64,000 bases of DNA from Deroplatys truncata. Its lineage: Eukaryota > Arthropoda > Insecta > Mantodea > Mantidae. Both the position numbers and the translations under genes were made by a program. The notes beneath the pieces were generated by a model. That model was not told the DNA's origin. It searched no databases and saw nothing but the letters and a program-made list of their open reading frames with translations. Where the stretch lies: contig CM060976.1 of NCBI GenBank assembly GCA_030765065.1, positions 57,644,539-57,708,538 on the forward strand. Reading direction: 5' to 3'. This document shows, one piece after another, positions 22,973 through 33,844 of the stretch; the first letter of the stretch is position 1; each line of letters begins with the position of its first letter.

Positions 22973-23888
22973 ATCTGGGAAGATGAATCAGAGAAATCCC
23001 AGCGAACCACGGCCATACTGCCCGTAAAATTCTTTTCATTCTAGATAAAATGCTAGTTCAAAAACAAACTAAATATATGTAGTCAAGGTATCTTAAATCT
23101 CTGACTCTTGCTGTAACTTGACTGTGGTGGCAAATAGATCGCCATGGTATTAAATGAAGGCACTTTCTTTAGAAAGATATCCTTCATTTGAGCCAGTTTC
23201 TCTCCCCTCTCTATGACACTATTCACATGAGCTAGTGTGCAGCATCTTTCCTCTTCCAGTCCAACTTTTGTGATCAAGTCAGCGAAAAGTGGGTCGCTGG
23301 ATCACGATATTGACTGATGTTTCGCCAATCATGTGGCGGCAGCACTGGAGTTTCTGCAAATTGGAACTACGCACCTCTTGCAGGCTTATGTGAACTGGAC
23401 GTATGAGGAAGGAAGGGAGAAGCCGAGACATTGGTATAAGTCGATGTCGCGGTCGGAGTAGTCCAAGGCTCAGGAGCGTAATTTTTGGCCTTTTTCCAAA
23501 TTATCAAATCAACATGTTCTGGTTAGCAATGATCAGACATTTCTAATTGTTTAATGGCAGCGAATGGGGAGGAATCAAGCAGAAAGAGAGAGTTTTAAGC
23601 AACTTTGTTGTTTGTTAAATTGGCCAGTTTACAATGTTGTGAAGGATGTTTTAAAAAATTCTTAAAGCTTCAACATTTTAAGGACTGTTATCAGGGATAA
23701 ATGATATAGCATATGTTGCATTTTGCTAATCCTGTGGTTATAAATACAAGTCGAAGAACCATCATTCCAAGAATATGGTGTTACACTTTAGGTCTGTTAT
23801 TCTGAAAATAACTTAGACAGAAACTCTTAATATACATGAATGTTGGTGAACTTTGTTCATGGAAATCCCATGTTAAAGTGACTAATAA
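22973..23888. other. Unassigned stretch
   Basis: No gene recognised. 23330-23470 is somewhat GC-richer but matches nothing I know. Confidence 0.4.
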
Positions 23889-23940
23889 CAAATCCCGGCT
23901 GTGGCGTTGAATTTTTCGGTTGACTTTACATTAAAAATCT
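23889..23940 (+). repeat. S2 SINE fragment
   Basis: CAAATCCCGGCTGTGGCGTT then GAATTTTTCGGTTGAC matches the box-B-and-following segment of the S2 SINE at 26840-27110. Only this short piece is present. Confidence 0.5.
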
Positions 23941-24890
23941 ATGTACTCGTATATTACAATAATCACAGGAAAGGAAATTATCCGTATTAACTGTTTTAAC
24001 ATCCTTTCACTGGCACGTCTTAGTTCTTCCGCAATATATAACAGCTATTCTAGCTATAACAACAGGTTGCAAAAAGATCATCGAGCTGGTAAATAATATT
24101 ACACTTATACCTACATTCCGTCAAAAGTTTACGCAATGGCATGTTAATCCAAAACAGATATTGTACTATGTCTTTTAATTTAGAAGCCATACACCTTATC
24201 TCGAGATTATCAGATAACCATCCAGAATTTGGTTTCTCAGACAGGCAATCTTCAGATTCGCCACATAATCGATCTGCCTTCCGGCTAATACTACACTTAA
24301 CACTTTATATTGATTCTGATGAGAAGATTATAAGTCTTATTAGATATCTATTGATATTCGATTAATATCTTACTGCATCTTTGGATCGCTGCAGGGTTAG
24401 CAGCTACATGTGGTAGCATATTCAACGTTATGGGAAACCGCGGCTCGGTTATACGGTAATTATACAGAGATCTCATTTGTGCCGATGTGCGGAGAGCTCA
24501 AATTTCGTCTTTGCCCTGGTTTAGCGCAATCAGTAAATATGCTCCCAGTAAACCACATTTCTATTCATTGCAAAGCACAAGAGGAAAATGTGCCTCTAGG
24601 GTCTGTGCGACGATTGTGGCTTACGAATATTCACTATTCTGCGGTAAGTTTCTGTGCCTACGATCTGATTGCGGTATTGACCAAACTGATAAATAATAAT
24701 TCACCTCTTCTATCCCCTTTGCCAAACACAGATGACGGTGATGCTGATTATGCTTCTGAATACCATGCTTAAATGGACTAAAATGACTAACATGCAGTAA
24801 TACAAATAATACCTTCATGTCGTTGTTGTACGATGGCGAAAAGGCTGAAAACACTTTTATAACACGTGAAAAAATACTGATACATAACTA
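23941..24890. other. Unassigned stretch
   Basis: Open frames at 24141-24365 and 24410-24772 (120 codons) lack recognisable motifs; I do not call them genes. Confidence 0.4.
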
Positions 24891-25946
24891 CGAGGATTGT
24901 CCCAGAAGCATCCGACCTAACAAAGAATACACAAAAATGTTGGGAAAAAACATTTCTTTATTTCTCTACATAGTTCCCTTTCAGCTCGATACACTTTTCC
25001 CAAAGGTGTTCAATAGCTTCGATACCCTGTTTATACTGAGAACCATCGAGTTATGAAAAATAGCCATCAACTGCAGACTCCAGGTCTTCACTGTGGGCAA
25101 ATCTTTTAGCACCAAGCTATTTCTTCAACTTTTGAAATAGAAATTAATCAGAGGGGGCTAAATCTGGCGAATAGGGTGCATGATGAAGCAATTCAAACTC
25201 ATTGATTTCGGCCATGGCGATAATGGATGTGTAAACTGCTGCATTATCTTGATGAAACAAAGGTTTCTTTTCCACAAAAAGTGGCCGTTTTTGCTTGATT
25301 TCATCATTAAAATGCACAATAAGTTTGCATAATACTCGTCATAGATTGCTTTTCCTTTTTGAAAATAATCAATGAACATTATTTCACACAAATTCCAAAC
25401 AACTGAAGCCATGACCTTGCCTGCAAATGAAACTGTCTCGCCTTCTTTGGAGCCAGTTCTCACCTTTCAGTACACTGTTTTGACTGTTGCTTCGTCTCAG
25501 GTATGAAGCGATGGACCCATTTTCATCCATGGTTATGAATCGACACAAAAACTGGGTTTTTTTGCAGCAAAACATCGCCAAATACTCGACTGAAACACCC
25601 TCACGATGCTGCTTTTGCTCCATTGTGAGTAAACTTCGCACCCATCTTGCACATAGCATTCTCATGTCTGAATTTTCAGTCAGTATGCGATGTGCAGCAC
25701 TTTGTAAAATGCCCACGATGTCTGCTAGCTCGCGCAATTTCAGTTGGTCATCCATTACCATTTTGTGGATTTTCCTCACAATTTCTGGCGTGGTCACCTC
25801 ATTTAGTCGACCACTACGATGGTCGTCTTGGCAGCTCCTACCGCCTCGCTTAAACTCTGCCACTCAATATTTTATTGTTGTGAAACGAAGGAGCAGACTC
25901 CCCCAGAGTAGCTTTAACATTAGTTGGACTTCTGGGACTGCCCTCG
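24891..25946 (-). mobile_element. mariner-like transposon, second lineage
   Basis: About 1.06 kb between TA dinucleotides (24889-24890 and 25947-25948). Ends read CGAGGATTGTCCCAGAAGC on the left and CGAGGGCAGTCCCAGAAGTC on the right in complement, the ACGAGGG...CCCAAAAGT style of many mariners. It is unrelated at sequence level to the copies at 3340 and 18167. Somewhat short for a mariner because the transposase N-terminus is missing. Confidence 0.9.
24958..25900 (-). pseudogene. mariner transposase, N-terminally deleted and broken
   Basis: On the reverse strand: LGESAPSF, then AEFKRGGRSCQDDHRSGRLN, TTPEIVRKIHKMVMDDQ, a helix-turn-helix segment (LRELADIVGI), ARWVRSLLTMEQKQHRE, and ITMDENGS with the first Asp. 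The next part is AGKVMASVVWNLCEIMFIDY, then PLFHQDNAAVYTS (second Asp) and APYSPDLAPSD followed by a stop where FLF continues (third Asp kept). The protein closes with CIELKGNYVEK and stop at 24958-24960. It is therefore a DD34D mariner. The first 60 or so residues are absent: the TIR is followed almost at once by the LGESAPSF segment. Several further frame changes. Confidence 0.9.
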
Positions 25947-26369
25947 TACTTGCTGATGGCCAGATTTTGATCGCAAACTATATACAGCTGTCTGGAAAAA
26001 GGTTCCAATATTTACAGATGAATTAGTATGCAACAAATGAAGAAATTTCTATACGCATTGGTCGTAAACGTAATATGTTCTGAATTATGGTCTTATTTTG
26101 TACGAGGAGCATATTTTGCACTCCGAGCGCTTTGGCATGAAACGAATGAGAACACTTGTACGTAGAGGTTTCTTACTATGCAGCACATCGCGCTTGCATA
26201 CTGTATCAAGCAAGAACAGAACACAAGAGTATTCCACTGCGTGCTACTAACGTATTCCGCTATCAGTCTCGCATTACTTCTGGTGTACGGTAGTGTTCAA
26301 ATGTTGCGATACTTGTGTCACTTCTTTGTGACACAATTTGTTATCTTGTCCATTTGTGGACTGGATACC
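25947..26369. other. Unassigned stretch, possibly decayed upstream part of a transposase
   Basis: No recognised feature. Since 26370-26670 is the C-terminal end of a transposase, some of this may be its eroded upstream part. Confidence 0.35.
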
Positions 26370-26670
26370 TGCGCATTCTCTTCAAAAGTTAACACGAGTG
26401 TTTCATGAGCAATGGATTGATCGTGGCGGGCCAATACCTTGATTTTCACGTTCTTCTGACCTTAACCTTTTAGATTTCTGGAATTTAAAGGGACATTTAA
26501 AGTCCATGGTGTATGCTGTCCCCATAAAATATGATGTGCTGACGCTAAGAGAAGCGTGTTCAATGCCTATGTGCGATCCGACAACAACCTGAGGTGTTCC
26601 AAACAATTGTGATTCCATGAGAAGCAGGATGGAAGGTTGCATTGCAATGGTTGGATCGAGCACCTATTGT
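26370..26670 (+). pseudogene. DD41D-type transposase, C-terminal fragment
   Basis: In the forward strand FHEQWIDRGGPIP is followed by SSDLNLLDFWNLKGHLKSMV and YAVP, then C-terminal sequence with MEGCIAMVG. This matches the WIGRGGP...PRSPDLNPLDFFLWGHLKSLVY...RCIAMNG end of the insect transposases of the type found whole at 36705-37967. It has a stop in place of the WPP tryptophan region and further lesions. No termini were recognised. Confidence 0.7.
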
Positions 26671-26744
26671 GAAGAGTAGATCAAAGACAAGGTAATTATT
26701 GATGGTGGTGTAATAAACCATAATATTAACTTTACGACCAATGT

Positions 26745-26800
26745 TTATAGGAAATGGGAAGGTAGAATCGGGTGACTGAAAAATTCAATAATTAATTGAC
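26745..26800 (-). repeat. S2 SINE fragment, inverted
   Basis: The complement of this piece (ATTGAATTTTTCAGTCACCC, then GATTCTACCTTCCC) is nearly identical to 27029-27066 in the S2 copy just downstream, so the two form an inverted pair about 230 bases apart. Confidence 0.6.
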
Positions 26801-26839
26801 CTAATAGTGGTTTAAACTATGAATCCCGGGACTTAAAGT

Positions 26840-27110
26840 ACTTATAACATTGTAAGTCGCCATTGGGGTACGTCCTCTCAATACAATTTGAAATTTCCTT
26901 GTGGTTCACCAGGAAAAATGCGAATCAGCTGGAGAATTTAGTGTCGTGCCGGCATGTTGACATGGTAGCTCAGTGGTTAGAGCAACCGGACGGAGACCGG
27001 GAGATCCGTGATTCAAATCCCGCTATAGCATTGAATTTTTCAGTCACCTGATTCTACCTTTCCAACCCTGTGCAACACACGGTTTATGTAGAAGAACAAT
27101 TAATTCCACT
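26840..27110 (+). repeat. S2 SINE with tRNA-like promoter
   Basis: ATGGTAGCTCAGTGGTTAGAGC is a good box A and GTGATTCAAATCCC a good box B, in tRNA spacing (about 26960-27020), and the whole stretch resembles a tRNA. It is followed by a body (TGAATTTTTCAGTCACCTGA) and TTTATGTAGAAGAACAATTAA as a shared 3-prime end. The upstream part CGCCATTGGGGTACGTCCTC is shared with the copy at 31197-31440, so the SINE has sequence on both sides of the tRNA-like part. Confidence 0.75.
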
Positions 27111-27195
27111 TATAGAAAATGTTATTCTTCTTTTGTCCCATACTACCTTCTCTGAAAATATTGCAACCTTTTTTCCGGACACTCTGTATATATTA
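27110..27195 (-). repeat. Terminal scrap of a Tc1/mariner-type element
   Basis: On the reverse strand it starts TACAGAGTGTCCGGAAAAAA and continues with GGTAGTATGGGACAAAAG. Such ends are common in insect ITm elements, and a related scrap lies at 58394-58462 on the same strand. No partner end is seen. Confidence 0.35.
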
Positions 27196-27289
27196 TGAGT
27201 TTGTCTACACCATGCATATTTCATCACATTTCCATCTTTTCGTGTCACTCCAATGATCATATGTCTTCCACAGTTTGTCTCACACAATC

Positions 27290-27825
27290 ACTCGACAACA
27301 ATTGTGACCATCCCCTCGCTTACACCGAGGAGGCTGCCAATTATATAATTTTAATGCCCATCTCTTGGGTGATATTCTTCTAAGGTGTCCATACTATCTT
27401 AACCGTCTGACTTCTACCGCAGCGATGATATTTACTGCTGTCACTTGTACCTTCTCTAGTTAAGTTTCCTTTTTACTTTTGTGAAGTCTAGAGTCACAGC
27501 AACCTCTTCTACAAAAGTCCATTTCCATAGATCTTAATTTATTTTCATTCCATTTAGAGACATACCATAACTCATCACCATATAACGCAATACTTTCGAT
27601 TGTTGTTTCATAAATTCTTCTATTTATATCCTTATGTATCATATTGTTCCAAATTATGAAATGTAATTGTCTTATTGCAACTTTCCTTTTTGTATTCTGT
27701 GCCTGTTTTCAGTCTCACTACTTCCTTTGTCTAATATAATTTTTCCTAAACAGTTATAAGTTTGCAGCGCTTGATGGTACATCTATCTTCTAACGTCGTG
27801 TCAATTCTTACATTTGCAACAACCA
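27290..27825 (-). pseudogene. LINE reverse transcriptase, C-terminal fragment
   Basis: Reverse strand frames read (upstream to downstream) YNCLGKIILDKGSSETENRH, RIQKGK, then INRRIYETTIESIALYGDEL, WYVSKWNENKLRSMEMDFCR, and EVRRLRWYGHLRRISPKRW with LYNWQPPRCKRG. This is the thumb and C-terminal region of an insect LINE of the YLGS...RRIYET...YGAEVW...EVRRLRWYGHLRR type. It is truncated at both ends by other elements and broken by frame changes. Confidence 0.82.
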
Positions 27826-29060
27826 TGCAGAGTGAGGCAAAGATGTTTACTCTTTTAAACATTAATAACACAGAAAGTATTGGAACGTTTTAATCTGGAC
27901 CTGACATGACTAGTACTTGCCATCATTCATTCGTTTTATTTTTATTTTCAGGTGCTATAGTGATAAGCAATTGGCAAGAAGGTGGAAACCTTTCCTTTGA
28001 GCAATTAAAGTGGATTTTAAAGTGTTTTGAAAATGTGAAAATTGAAAGATGTGCAGAGACGATAGTGGGCAGAATTTGATACTACACCACCATCATGTGT
28101 AACAATTACGAAATTACGCGAAAATTTGAGAGAGAAGGAACGGTGTGTGATCTAAAGAAAGGCGGGTAATAAGTATCGGAAGAAATAAGTATCGGACAAA
28201 AGCGGGAAGGAAGCAGTGCTACAGACTTTCACAAGCTCCCTCTAGAAGTTTATACGGCAGGTTTGCGTGAGTAAGCAAATGAAGTGTCCACCGCATTTTA
28301 AAGCAAGCAAAGTGGGAAATCCTTGACGAGATAAATAAGGACGATACGGATAGGTGCTTCGAATTTTGTGAATGAGTTCCAGTAATGAACAGTTGGTTGA
28401 TAAGGCGACTTTTAAATTGAATGGAACAAATAATCGCCATAACTGTGTGCATTGGCAAGGGAAAATATCCATGTTATGGAAGAATGAGCTTTTAATCTTC
28501 CTGGGTTATCAATTTAATATCGTCTGTCAGAGGAATTGTAGAGGCATTCTTTATGAGGGAACAGCGTCAGTTCTGCCAATTTTAAGTGTTTCGGGAAGAA
28601 CTTGTGTCAGCTGTTCACCAACTCTACTCAGGTGAAGTTTCAGCAAGACGTTGTACCGCCACATTACCATCGAGACGTGCAGCATTTCCACAACGAAACA
28701 TTTGTTGAGAGCAAATGTCGAGTATCCACCAAGATCTTCCATCTAACACCATTAGATTCTTTCTGTGGGGAACTATGAAGAACACTGACACAAATCCGTG
28801 TATACTGGATGCCATGAGAGAGGCGACTGTACCGGCCTGTGAATCCATTCCTATGGAAACCATTCACATATTTGTCGATCTGTTCCACAACGTTCTAGAC
28901 GATGTATTGCTGCCAATGGAAGACAATTTGAGCATCTTCCACATTAGAACATAATCAGTAACGTTTTGAATATCGTTGTGAATTAAAAGCCTATAGTTTT
29001 GTTGACCTTTTTCCGAGTTATTAAAGTTCAAAGAGTGTAAATCTCTTTGTGGACACACTG
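27826..29060 (+). mobile_element. DD41D-type Tc1/mariner-superfamily transposon
   Basis: About 1.23 kb. The right end in complement reads CAGTGTGTCCACAAAGAGA with TTTACACTCTTTGAA and TTTAATAACTCGGAAA; the left end matches with small differences (GAGTGAGGCAAAGATG, TTTACTCTTTTAAAC, ATTAATAACACAGAAA). A TA follows on the right (29061-29062); on the left it is lost. The transposase inside is dead. Confidence 0.75.
28045..28954 (+). pseudogene. DD41D-type transposase, broken
   Basis: Forward frames give RKFEREGTVCDLKKGG, then after gaps [20 protein letters not shown] (first Asp kept, the Glu after it changed to Lys), then [16 protein letters not shown] (second Asp), PLD or IRFFLWGTMKNTDTNPC (third region), and ACESIPMETIHIF near the end. 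These match the insect family with consensus [33 protein letters not shown] and PDLTPLDFFLWG, often labelled Tc3-like in databases; in that consensus 41 residues separate the second and third Asp. A piece between them is deleted here. The last frame ends at 28952-28954. Confidence 0.82.
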
Positions 29061-29139
29061 TATATTCAGTCTTAAGATAAATTTATTTGTAGGTCCTAAT
29101 TTATGTATTATTCTTGCAAATTTCTGAGCATATATAATG

Positions 29140-29730
29140 TATTTATACAATATCTCAAGTAAATATGACCTTCAAATTTCACACGAGAAAACAAAAGTAA
29201 TGGCTTTAAAAGGAATAAACCATATAAGAACAAAAATAAACAGTTATTTCAATTATCTTTGATATATTAATAACAGAGATGTGCAAAATTAGAATATATG
29301 CAATAAAATGACTTATAAAAATTGTAATAAAGAACTACTTTGAGACTTTATAAAGAGGTGGCCAATCCAACATTGACCTATGGGTGTGAGAGTTGGGTGC
29401 TGGCCGTCTCACTACAGAGAAAGCTAAAGTTTGTCGAGATGAGATTTTTTAGATATATGGCAGATTACAGACTCTTAGATGAAAAAAAATGAACAAAGAC
29501 ATTAGAGGAGCGTTGGGTATTAAGAGATAAATGGAATAATAATAATTGAATACAGACGAAAATGGCAGATCATGTGAACAGAATAGATGACGTGGACACC
29601 ACAAATGGTACAAAAGTATAAATATATAGATAGAAGGAATGTTGGCAGACCGCGAATGAGGTGGATATATCATTTTCTTGAAGACGAAATAATCACAAGG
29701 CTCATGACGATGATGATGACATTTCCCAAA
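29140..29730 (+). pseudogene. LINE reverse transcriptase, C-terminal fragment
   Basis: Frames read MTFKFHTRKQK, then EVANPTLTYGCESWVLAVSL, QRKLKFVEMRFFRYMADYRL and RNVGRPRMRW-type sequence near 29640-29665, as in insect LINEs with TKVMAFKG...YGSENWTL...EMRFLRSVAGY...GRPRKRW. It ends in a GATGATGATGA tract (29705-29720), a common 3-prime tail of such elements. It is a different lineage from 27290-27825. Many stops. Confidence 0.8.
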
Positions 29731-29949
29731 TATTACGAAAAAAACAGTATTATTAACAAACGTTAATAACGGGAACCCAATTAATCTTCAACTAGCTAAG
29801 CTATAGCAGAAACACTTCTTTAAAATAAACATAAAGCAGAAAATGCTATATAAGTGACCATTCTTTTAGTTCCATTTATACCCCACTTTTAACTACGCTG
29901 GTCTTATCCGCGGCCTCTCCTTCGGAACTTGTTGCCTGTTGGCAGTGAT

Positions 29950-30170
29950 GTTAAATCGTATTCTCTTGTCCTTGGGTTTCTTGCACTTTTGAGATTTTAA
30001 TCATTAGATCACATTCACACTCTCATTCACACTTCCATGCTCTGGAGAGGATAGGGAAAAATCTTCGCTAGAGAAAAATTCCCAACCCAGCCGGGAATTG
30101 AAACCGGGACCACTCGCACAACAGGCACGTGATCTACCAACTTAGCTACGGGCCAGCCACCAATTTGTAT
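29950..30170 (-). repeat. tRNA-derived SINE (S3)
   Basis: On the reverse strand the head reads CCCGTAGCTAAGTTGGTAGA (box A) and GGTCCCGGTTTCAATTCCCG (box B), followed by GCTGGGTTGGGAATTTTTC and a T-rich, then TGTGAATGTGATC-type body. Confidence 0.7.
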
Positions 30171-30304
30171 AGCTGTTGCTATAAGCAGAAACTTGGGAAA
30201 GATAATTTTAGCGAGTATGCACCAGCAAGCTAAAAAGTCACGTTAATTCCCATAACCAGAAGCATTTGTTATTTTGTATTTAAATGTATTATACTCTCTC
30301 AAAG

Positions 30305-30715
30305 AGAGTGAGATAGTGACATAGTGAGTTTTCCAGACAGAGACACCCCGGCAGACGTACAAGCTGACCAGGGACCCCACTCCGCACAGAGGGGTCCAAC
30401 GCCCATCAAGGGGGTTCGGATATCCCCGGCAGCCAGCCGAAAGTCGAGTGACAGAGAGAGTCACAAAGAGCATCCTTTTCCCTGGCACACTGCATCAAAA
30501 CACCATCGCCGACACTTCCAACTCTGAAAGAGAGCTAAAGATGAAGTGAAATTAGCAGGGAAATGAAATGGAGGGACAGGAAATTCGGGGGATGTAGGAA
30601 TCCTTCCCAGTATTCGCCTGGCGACCCGGGAAAACCCCTAAAACTCCGATGTGTCAGGAAGGTTGGCCACGGGAATCAAACCCCTGACGTCACTGCCTGA
30701 GACCATCCTCTCGGT
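30305..30715 (-). repeat. S1 SINE-like retroposon copy
   Basis: Shares with the copies at 1086 and 38285 the segments GAGCATCCTTTTCCCTGGCA, GACACTTCCAACTCTGAAAG, ATGGAGGGACAGGAAATTCG, ATTCGCCTGGCGACCCGGG and GGGAATCAAACCCCTGACG; the last is an inverted box B. About 400 bases. Confidence 0.7.
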
Positions 30716-30734
30716 ATGACTTCAGGTCCTATTT

Positions 30735-31130
30735 TGTAATCATCAAACAAGACTATAGAGGAGACTGTTACGACTCAACGGTTGATGGGAGAATCTGCCC
30801 ATTCTGTGGCTTGCATGAGAACTCTGTAATATTTTGGCGGAATGCACACACTGGGAGAACAAGCGAACAATTTAACTCAAAGAAGAATTCTTAAGTCCTA
30901 CTAGAAGGAGAGTGGCATGTTGGGATCTACTGGCTGACCAGAGGAGCTGACAAAATATGGGCAAGTTCCAGGCTAATGTGCGCTAAGCAAGATCAAATTT
31001 AGTACAGTTAGTCGGAGACAACTTATCTCTATTTTTCTTTCTCCTTTCTTTCTTTTTTGATTTTCTTGCGTTTCTTTTTGTCAACTTTAACTTGTGCTTT
31101 AAACATGCATGTACGGTCAGTGACTCTTGT
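30735..31130 (+). pseudogene. LINE 3-prime end, second copy
   Basis: GRICPFCGLHENSV (CPFC at 30796-30807) and, one frame over, ILAECTHWENKRTI give the CPxC...H...C zinc-knuckle tail of a LINE polyprotein. A T- and C-rich tail follows from about 31025. It is the same kind of end as at 10950-11400. Confidence 0.65.
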
Positions 31131-31196
31131 CCTAAGTATTTGTGTAATAACTTTACTAATATGACAGCAATAAGATACCTTATCTATGTATGTATA

Positions 31197-31440
31197 TTGT
31201 AAGTTAACATTGGGGTGTTATCTCAAAATGAAATTGAGAACGCCTTGTGGTTTATCGGAAAAAATATTAATATAATCTGGGAAATTTAGTGTCGCCCCAG
31301 CATGTTGCTATAATAACTCGGTTAGAGCAACGGCACGGAATGCGAAGATCCGTGGTTGAAATTCCGGCTATGGCGAAGAATGTTCCAGTCTGATTCTACC
31401 TTCAGTTTATACATAAAATGTGTGAAGAACAATTAAATAT
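31197..31440 (+). repeat. S2 SINE copy
   Basis: Matches 26840-27110: AACATTGGGGTGTTATCTC, CCTTGTGGTTTATCGG, GGAAATTTAGTGTCGCCCC, a decayed box A (CTCGGTTAGAGCAACG), box B (GTGGTTGAAATTCCGG) and the end TGTGTGAAGAACAATTAA. Confidence 0.75.
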
Positions 31441-31949
31441 CAATGTTTTGTATATGCCTGCATACTCTGAAGAATTCAGGAAAAGCAAAAGTAAGGCGGT
31501 GAAGATTTATTGCATAAAGTATTACAAAATTCAAACAAATAACAGCGAATATTTTAGCTATGGTTAGTCCTACGCTAAACTTATTTGTCTCTAATTGTAT
31601 ATTTTAACCAGCATTACCTTTCTTTGAAATAATTTTTTGGTCTGTCTCCTATAGTTTCACAGAAAGCTGAAGGTATATAATTAATTAAGAATGCAAGAGA
31701 ACCCACATGCTGTTCACAGAAAGTTAAGGCTAGTCGTTTCATTCAACAGTTAATATCTACACATATAATATTTTAATAAAAATCCTAAGAACTATTATTG
31801 AATAGATGCAAATTAACATTTTCTATTTTCTGATTTTTAAAGTTTGTCCTTTAACCGGTTGGGTCATCTATATGAATGAAATGGGCGAAATAATGCTCTA
31901 ATGAGCTCGGGAACATTGAGTTTAAAGTTATCGGACATTCATTTTTTTC
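31441..31949. other. AT-rich stretch, nothing recognised
   Basis: No gene or repeat seen. Confidence 0.4.
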
Positions 31950-32080
31950 AGGATAAGGGAAAACCCCGGAAAAACCTTTTCGTAAGTCAGCATGACGGAG
32001 ATTCGAACACGTGATCTATTGAACGCGAGACAGACAAGCTCCCCTCAATCCACGGAGGTGAGCTATAATTTTCAACATTC
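31950..32080 (-). repeat. SINE fragment with inverted box B
   Basis: GGGAAAACCCCGGAAAAACC and GACGGAGATTCGAACACGTG are the inverted body and box B of a tRNA-derived SINE. Only a partial copy. Confidence 0.5.
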
Positions 32081-32089
32081 ATTCATTCA

Positions 32090-32450
32090 TTCATTCGCTG
32101 TTCACCCTCATCTTATGTAGGACTTACACTCCCAGGACTTACAAACGGGTGCCTGGGATCAGAGGCCAGTCGAGGAGCAGACACTCATGGAGCAGACAGA
32201 ATGTCCAGGATGGGTGATCAGCTCTATACCTGGTATAGGAGGAAGGAAGTAGATGAAGCGAAATGGATGATAGGAAAGGTGACGATGGAGCAGTTGGTGG
32301 AATGAATGGCGGGGGAAACCGAAGAACCCGGAGAAAACCCACCCAAACGCCGCTTTGTCCACCACAAATCCCACATGCGAGTCCCTGGGATTGAACCCGG
32401 GTCGCCTCGGTGAGAGGCGAGCGGTCTAACCACTCGGCCACGGCGCCGCC
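32090..32450 (-). repeat. tRNA-derived SINE (S4), well preserved
   Basis: On the reverse strand it starts at about 32448 with GGCGCCGTGGCCGAGTGGTT, box A of a tRNA-Ser or -Leu type, then CTCGCCTCTCACCGAGGCG and GGGTTCAATCCCAGGGAC (box B). The body is GTGGGATTTGTGGTGGAC, GGTGGGTTTTCTCCGGGT and a tail reaching 32100. Both pol III boxes fit the consensus, making it the best preserved SINE here. ATTC tetranucleotide repeats (32080-32096) border its 3-prime end. Confidence 0.85.
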
Positions 32451-32459
32451 TAATTTTCA

Positions 32460-32720
32460 ATATAAAGGGGTAATTTGAGGGGGGAATAGCTCATCTTTTA
32501 TTCATATTCACTGACACTGTCTGTTTCAAAAATGAAATTTGGTATTTATTAAACATTTCGTTTTTGTATGCTGTTCACACTCACACCACATACATACAAA
32601 CATACTTAAGAGTCAAACTCTAAAATTGTATTTGGGGGCAGGCTTCAGTACGCCTCAAAATGTGCATTTCCTGTGAAAACTCGTATTGTTCTAATGTATA
32701 TTCGCTGAAGAATGCTTAAG
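32460..32720 (+). repeat. Family A repeat, partial 3-prime copy
   Basis: AAATTTGGTATTTATTAAAC, TGCTGTTCACACTCACACC with a CA-type slot, then CTCAAAATGTGCATTTCCTG and GAAAACTCGTAT follow the order of the last third of the family. Ends unclear; divergent. Confidence 0.55.
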
Positions 32721-33844
32721 AATCATACACGCAGTGTATGAGACCCAGTCTACACTGATTGCATGATGATGCAATATTCTATTTGGAACAAAGTTTACTG
32801 TAACACAAATAAATTGTCCAAATGTTCTGCATAAAGTAAGATTAATGTTAAAACTGCAAAAACAAATAGTGATCGTTTCTATCTCGCTCTAAACACTTCA
32901 AGAAAGTGTATTTCTCCAAATCGTTGCTCATTTATTTTTTCTGGGCTTTAATAACTCCGTCTCGTTGCATAGACGACATCGTGTTTGTTTTTGTTTGTTT
33001 TTGTAGGTAGCAGAAAACCTTGCAGCAAAAATGGTGACCACCTGTTGATTTCCCACGAACAAACAGGAAGAAAATAAAGCTAAGAGTCAAAGCGATGATG
33101 CCAAGGATGAGGGATTAAAAGTTTCTTAAGCAGAAGGCCGTGGAAACTTTATCCTTAAGTCAGCAAAGGACGGAAATGTTCCAAAGAGACCAAGAAGGCT
33201 CATTTGAAATGGTGATCTCGAGTTATTCTCAGAGTCGACAAACTTTGTACAAGCTTGTTGGTCTTTTGTTGGCGGCAGAATGTCAAAGACAATCGGCTTC
33301 ATTAATGTCCTCGTGGTTGTCATCGTTGGTCACAATAGTCCCAGTATACCTTTCACATAGCGCGTATAGACAAACTAAATCGCATAAAGTACTGAAAGCC
33401 TTTATGGTTTAAATATTAATTCACTTCATTTTAGAAGAAGCAAAAGTCCACAATTTACCTTCTGTTAATTTCACGCAAATGCAGGACATAAAACTGAAGG
33501 AATGTACCTAATTCTTAAGGACTTGTGTCAAACTGTTTTGGGGATACTGTTTATTATTAATTCATTTATTTTCATACGCTAATACAAAATGTTTTATTGT
33601 GTATTCCGTAACATTTTATTTTAAGCTTAAAAACCAAGTATCAAGAGAATTTTGTACAAAGTGTAATTGGTATATTATAAAACAAATATTTTGTATAAGT
33701 GTTATTGTTTTTTCCAAATTTACCTATTTAATTCATAGAAATATATATTTTCAAAATTCACAGAAATTTCTATTTCATTACTATTTAAATCCCTCCTGGT
33801 AACAAGAGTACTTTGAAGGCTAAATTATATTGAAAAAAATTAAT
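32721..33844. other. Unassigned stretch
   Basis: An open frame at 33140-33412 has no motif I recognise. The remainder is AT-rich. Confidence 0.4.

Noticed and set aside
24410-24772. A 120-codon open frame
   Set aside because: One of the longest frames, but it has no recognisable motif, unremarkable composition and no splice or neighbour evidence, so it is not called as a gene.
26955-27025. A tRNA-like sequence with good A and B boxes
   Set aside because: The same unit with shared flanks occurs at 31197 and 35560, so it is a SINE promoter and not a tRNA gene.
32380-32448. A reverse-strand sequence close to a tRNA-Ser or -Leu
   Set aside because: It is followed by a SINE-type body, lacks a clean acceptor stem on its 3-prime side, and sits at the 5-prime end of that body.
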